A DNA stretch of 33,572 nt from Bacillota bacterium. Its GTDB lineage: Bacteria; Bacillota; Sulfobacillia; Sulfobacillales; Sulfobacillaceae. This document shows positions 30,519 through 33,572 of the stretch, piece after piece. The notes under the pieces were generated by a model, which ran no database searches, was not told the origin of the DNA, and saw nothing but the letters and a program-made list of their open reading frames with translations. Location of the stretch: assembly GCA_021784595.1 (NCBI GenBank), contig JAJYHT010000045.1, positions 1 through 33,572 of the forward strand, given 5' to 3'. How positions within the stretch are numbered: the first letter of the stretch is position 1; each line of letters starts with the position of its first letter. The position numbers were made by a program, and so were the translations under genes.

Positions 30519-33500
30519 GAGCCACCATGGCCCCCTCTCTCATTGGCGGCTCGGATGACCGCGATTCCGATGGGTTGGCTCCCGACAGCTCTGCGATCCG
30601 ATGCTCAATCCGTTCCATTTCACGTCTTGGATTTGTCAGCCAATCTAGAGACCAAATGCGCTCCAAATTCCATCCCAGCTCTTGTAGTACATACGGATGA
30701 AGTCGGTCCCGATCTCGCACCGAGGGCAGCGACCGATAACTGGTTCCATCACTTTCAATGCCCAGGATGAAACGGGTCGGATCGGCGGGATCGACAATGC
30801 CGACATCTACCCGATGTTCAGACGACCCAATTTGCCGCTCACAGACCCACCCGCGCTTCTCTAATTCCGCGACAATGCTTTCCTCAATCGGATGCTGTGC
30901 AGTCAACCCAGCTCGCGATGCCCCGCGAGCCATCGTTCTGTGCTGCGCGTAATGCAGATATTCTTTGAGATCCATCACACCTCGGGCACGGGTGCGGGAC
31001 AAATCAATATCGTCAGCCGATATGGTGGAGAAAATTTTGATCCCTAGCCGAGCCCTGGTAATCGCCACATTCAACCGTCGATGTCCACCCTCTTTGTTCA
31101 GCGGACCCATATTCAATGCCACGCGGCCACTCTGATCGCGTCCATAGGTTACGGAAAAGAATATAATATCCCGTTCGTCTCCTTGCACATTCTCCAAGTT
31201 CTTAATGAACAATCGCTCGGACGCCTGACTAATGCGCTCTTCCAACTCTGGGCTGTCCTGCAATTTCTGATCCAGCAGCTCCTCAATCAACTGTTGCTGC
31301 GCTAGGTTGAACGTCACCACACCCAATGTTGGCGCGTTATCCCCATACTCAGTGAAGTGTTCGGCAATCGCATCGACCACGGCCTTGGCTTCGTTGGCAT
31401 TGGTGCGGGTGGCTCCACGCTCATACGTCCCTTCCACCTGGCACAGCGTTACTGCCTCATCGCGGGTGACTGGGGAGGGAAAAGTGACCAGTTGAGAATC
31501 GTAATACCGATGGTTGGAAAAGGCGATAAGGCTTTCATAGCGGCTGCGATAATGCCACTCCAGCCGCAATGCCGGCAGCGAAGTGCCCAAACATTCATCC
31601 AAGATACTCTCGAGATCTTGCGCCATAGTATCGTCTTGTTCATCATCGTTGTCTTGGGTGTCAAAAAATGTGGTGGGCGGCAACTGTTTGGGGTCGCCGA
31701 CGACAATCAGCTGCTTTCCGCGGGCAATCGCTCCCACGGCGTCCCATACGGGTATCTGAGACGCCTCGTCAAAAATCACCACATCGAATTTAGCGCTCGC
31801 ATCCAGGTACTGTGCAACCGATAGAGGACTCATTAGGACACAAGGCTTCAACTTGGGCAGAAGCGTCGGTAATTCGCGAATCAGTTTCCTTACCGGCCAA
31901 TGCGCACGTTTTTTGGCCAATTCACGCTGCAGAATCCGCATTTCTGCTCCAAAATTGGTCAATGCGTTTCCTTTTGGCACCTGAGAGGTTAACTTTGCCA
32001 CAATATATTGGGCAGTCAACTGTCGGAACTGGTCATCAGCTTTTTGGAAATCGGTAATCTTTCGCGCTTGGTCGGAACGGGAGAAACTACGCAGCACCGG
32101 ATCCTGGTCGATAATGGCACGAAACCACCAGTACTGGTAGGAATATGCCCATCGGTCCTCGAGTTCGATGGCAGACGCTTTTCCCTGCTCCAATTGCCCG
32201 ATTAACCCGCTGAGCCCTAGTTCCGTCAACTGGTTTCGAAGTTCCACCCAACGGCACCATACCCGCCACTGTTCTCGTGCAGAACGCCACCGTCGAATTG
32301 TCTCCAGAAAAGCGTCTATATCGGTGGGCAACACATTTTCGCCAGGCGCTTGGGTGAGAGCAGCGAATGTTTCACGAATCTCCCGATATTGACCCCAACT
32401 CTCTCGATACTGGTTCAACAAGGGTTGCGCTGCCCCCACCCCAGATTTTCCCTGATTCCGTATCCAGCTCACCAAATTTCGCAAGACTGCATCGGACTCG
32501 CTTTGGCTGGCACTTCGCGACCATTGGTCGGCTGCTCTGTTGAATTCATCTATCCAGGTTTCAACATGCTCCACCCTATCCCAGTCGGTCTCGGGTCCCT
32601 GATAAAGGTCTCCCAGCAGCCGGGACGCCTGGTCGCCGACTGACTTCAAATAGCTCTCTTCTTCGTTAAGACGGCACAGCGAATCCAGCACCGAATCCAG
32701 AGCCTCTTCCGGTACAACCTTTACCGTAAACGGCCGGAACTGACTCAAAATTTTTCGCCGTGTCAGCCAGCGCCCGAGCATGGATTTTCCTCGACCTAAC
32801 ATCCACTGGGTACGCAGCATCTCCCCATTGACCCGTGAAATTCCCTGGAGAAACCATGGTTGCAATTCACTCCAAGCCACGTTGCGCCGATGTCCATGCC
32901 TCCTCCAATTCTGAAGTTCGTCCGCCATATGTTCTTGCAGTCGATGCAGGACTTCGGGGGGAATTTTTTCAGACTGCAAGAGCCCCTGGCACAACGCGTC
33001 CAAGTCTTGCAAACTTTGGTCGGTCATGGCAACCTGAGGTGAGGAAAATAAATTCGTCAATTTACTGCTGTCCAACATCAGTTTGTTTACGGTCTCTTCG
33101 GCGTTTTCTATCAAGTCACTCAGGCGATCCTCCCAGGCAGTGGTCCATTCGCTATGGTGCAATCCGGTCAGTGGGTGCCCCGGCAAAGATCCCAAATCCC
33201 CGAGAACGGCCGCGGCAGTGCGCACCACCTCGCGCTGCGACTTCAAATCGCCCGCATTGTGTATATCAGGATGGCTCCACGACATGCGGGCCGGCTCCCA
33301 GTCAGGATGCCGGCTTAAGGTTCCCATCGCGTCCCGGACGGTCAGACCATTGGAATGTCTTTTATGCAAGGTTTCCACCCAAGCGTTCAAATTCGTTTTG
33401 AGGCTCGCCAACTGATCGGCATGAACCCGCCAATTCTCTTCAGAATAGGCATAAGACACCGCAAGGGCAGACCTCAACTGTTCCAAAACTTCCGTCTTTT

Positions 33501-33572
33501 TTGCCTTGGCCGAGTGAAGTTCCAGACAAAATGGGGCCAACCCCACCGCAGTCAGCCGTTGATAGACTACCT
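30472..33572 (-). CDS. DUF4011-type SF1 helicase with C-terminal nuclease-like domain, partial (5' end outside window)
   Basis: The frame is open to the window edge. Upstream codons read VVYQRLTAVGLAPFCLELHS with no stop, so the GTG at 33546 is not the real start; about 1,033 codons are visible. The first 550 residues are helical and include insert-type coiled regions. SF1 motifs follow: FDVVIFDEASQIP (II), LIVVGDPKQLPPT (III), LEWHYRS (IV), ENVQGDERDIIFFS (V) and LNVAITRARL (VI). Walker A must lie outside. The C-terminal part (ESIVAELEKRGW ... HRVDVGIVDP ... LGIESDG) has a Vsr/PD-(D/E)xK-like nuclease pattern. Proteins of this kind occur in phage-defence islands (DUF4011-helicase-Vsr, named Hhe as remembered). 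Confidence 0.85.
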   Translation of the reverse strand, partial: VVYQRLTAVGLAPFCLELHSAKAKKTEVLEQLRSALAVSYAYSEENWRVHADQLASLKTNLNAWVETLHKRHSNGLTVRDAMGTLSRHPDWEPARMSWSHPDIHNAGDLKSQREVVRTAAAVLGDLGSLPGHPLTGLHHSEWTTAWEDRLSDLIENAEETVNKLMLDSSKLTNLFSSPQVAMTDQSLQDLDALCQGLLQSEKIPPEVLHRLQEHMADELQNWRRHGHRRNVAWSELQPWFLQGISRVNGEMLRTQWMLGRGKSMLGRWLTRRKILSQFRPFTVKVVPEEALDSVLDSLCRLNEEESYLKSVGDQASRLLGDLYQGPETDWDRVEHVETWIDEFNRAADQWSRSASQSESDAVLRNLVSWIRNQGKSGVGAAQPLLNQYRESWGQYREIRETFAALTQAPGENVLPTDIDAFLETIRRWRSAREQWRVWCRWVELRNQLTELGLSGLIGQLEQGKASAIELEDRWAYSYQYWWFRAIIDQDPVLRSFSRSDQARKITDFQKADDQFRQLTAQYIVAKLTSQVPKGNALTNFGAEMRILQRELAKKRAHWPVRKLIRELPTLLPKLKPCVLMSPLSVAQYLDASAKFDVVIFDEASQIPVWDAVGAIARGKQLIVVGDPKQLPPTTFFDTQDNDDEQDDTMAQDLESILDECLGTSLPALRLEWHYRSRYESLIAFSNHRYYDSQLVTFPSPVTRDEAVTLCQVEGTYERGATRTNANEAKAVVDAIAEHFTEYGDNAPTLGVVTFNLAQQQLIEELLDQKLQDSPELEERISQASERLFIKNLENVQGDERDIIFFSVTYGRDQSGRVALNMGPLNKEGGHRRLNVAITRARLGIKIFSTISADDIDLSRTRARGVMDLKEYLHYAQHRTMARGASRAGLTAQHPIEESIVAELEKRGWVCERQIGSSEHRVDVGIVDPADPTRFILGIESDGTSYRSLPSVRDRDRLHPYVLQELGWNLERIWSLDWLTNPRREMERIEHRIAELSGANPSESRSSEPPMREGAMVAHAFPKDHDDPFGFSR

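Noticed and set aside
32835-33401. A 188-codon plus-strand frame antisense to the helicase
   Set aside because: The helicase frame carries family motifs throughout; the antisense frame has no recognisable features and no ribosome site.
1-33572. CRISPR arrays, tRNA or rRNA genes, replication origin, complete insertion sequences
   Set aside because: No regularly spaced repeats, cloverleaf, rRNA segment, DnaA-box cluster or intact transposase was seen. Faint transposase-like stretches near 23.8 and 24.85 kb are too short to call.

Overview
The window looks like chromosomal DNA of a spore-forming, Gram-positive bacterium of moderate GC, most likely a Sulfobacillus-like acidophilic Firmicute. The organism assignment is inference. 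It rests on a CwlD-type spore-cortex amidase behind a SigG-like promoter, strong AGGAGG ribosome sites, and the rplM-rpsI layout. No rRNA or tRNA gene was seen and no organism name can be proven from the sequence.

Left part (1-10.7 kb): metal and amino-acid metabolism. A minus-strand NRAMP-type metal transporter carries a one-base frameshift and is followed by a 68-aa membrane protein. Next come a phosphate-permease-like MFS transporter, an APC permease, a nickel/cobalt-permease-like protein and a Fur-family (Nur/Zur-like) regulator. The APC and nickel-permease genes diverge. Each promoter carries a 17-bp TTGCGA-N5-TCGCAA-type palindrome just downstream of its -10 box, a compact candidate regulon for the neighbouring Fur protein. 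Then follow an M20 amidohydrolase, arginase, CwlD and an Xre-TPR regulator.

Middle part (10.7-23.8 kb): the ribosomal operon rplM-rpsI, with a canonical promoter, a leader hairpin and a 42-bp palindromic terminator; a large secreted Ig/NHL-propeller protein; a small protein with a classical C2H2 zinc finger; and a D-2-hydroxyacid dehydrogenase. An ABC exporter pair is preceded by an apparent attenuator: an unannotated 20-codon ORF with a strong ribosome site, a long hairpin overlapping that ORF, and an intrinsic terminator. Then come a methyltransferase, an NAD(P)-binding epimerase-like protein, and a MarR-controlled efflux operon in which a DHA2 (EmrB-like) pump lies between two membrane-fusion proteins.

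Right part (23.8-33.6 kb): a gene-poor accessory region with remnants and defence genes. It holds a DUF6176-like protein, a membrane-anchored pectate-lyase-fold protein, a short PadR-like gene, an AbiEii-type nucleotidyltransferase with a DUF6922-like partner (toxin-antitoxin pair), a decayed type I restriction hsdR, a truncated RelE/ParE-like toxin diverging from an antitoxin-like gene, a DUF7662-like protein, and the C-terminal 1,033 codons of a DUF4011/SF1 helicase with a C-terminal nuclease-like domain that runs off the window. About 2 kb of this part shows no supportable gene.

The strongest candidates for something undescribed are the leader-peptide attenuator before the ABC exporter (about 17.09-17.23 kb) and the paired Nur-like operators at 4.69-4.83 kb.
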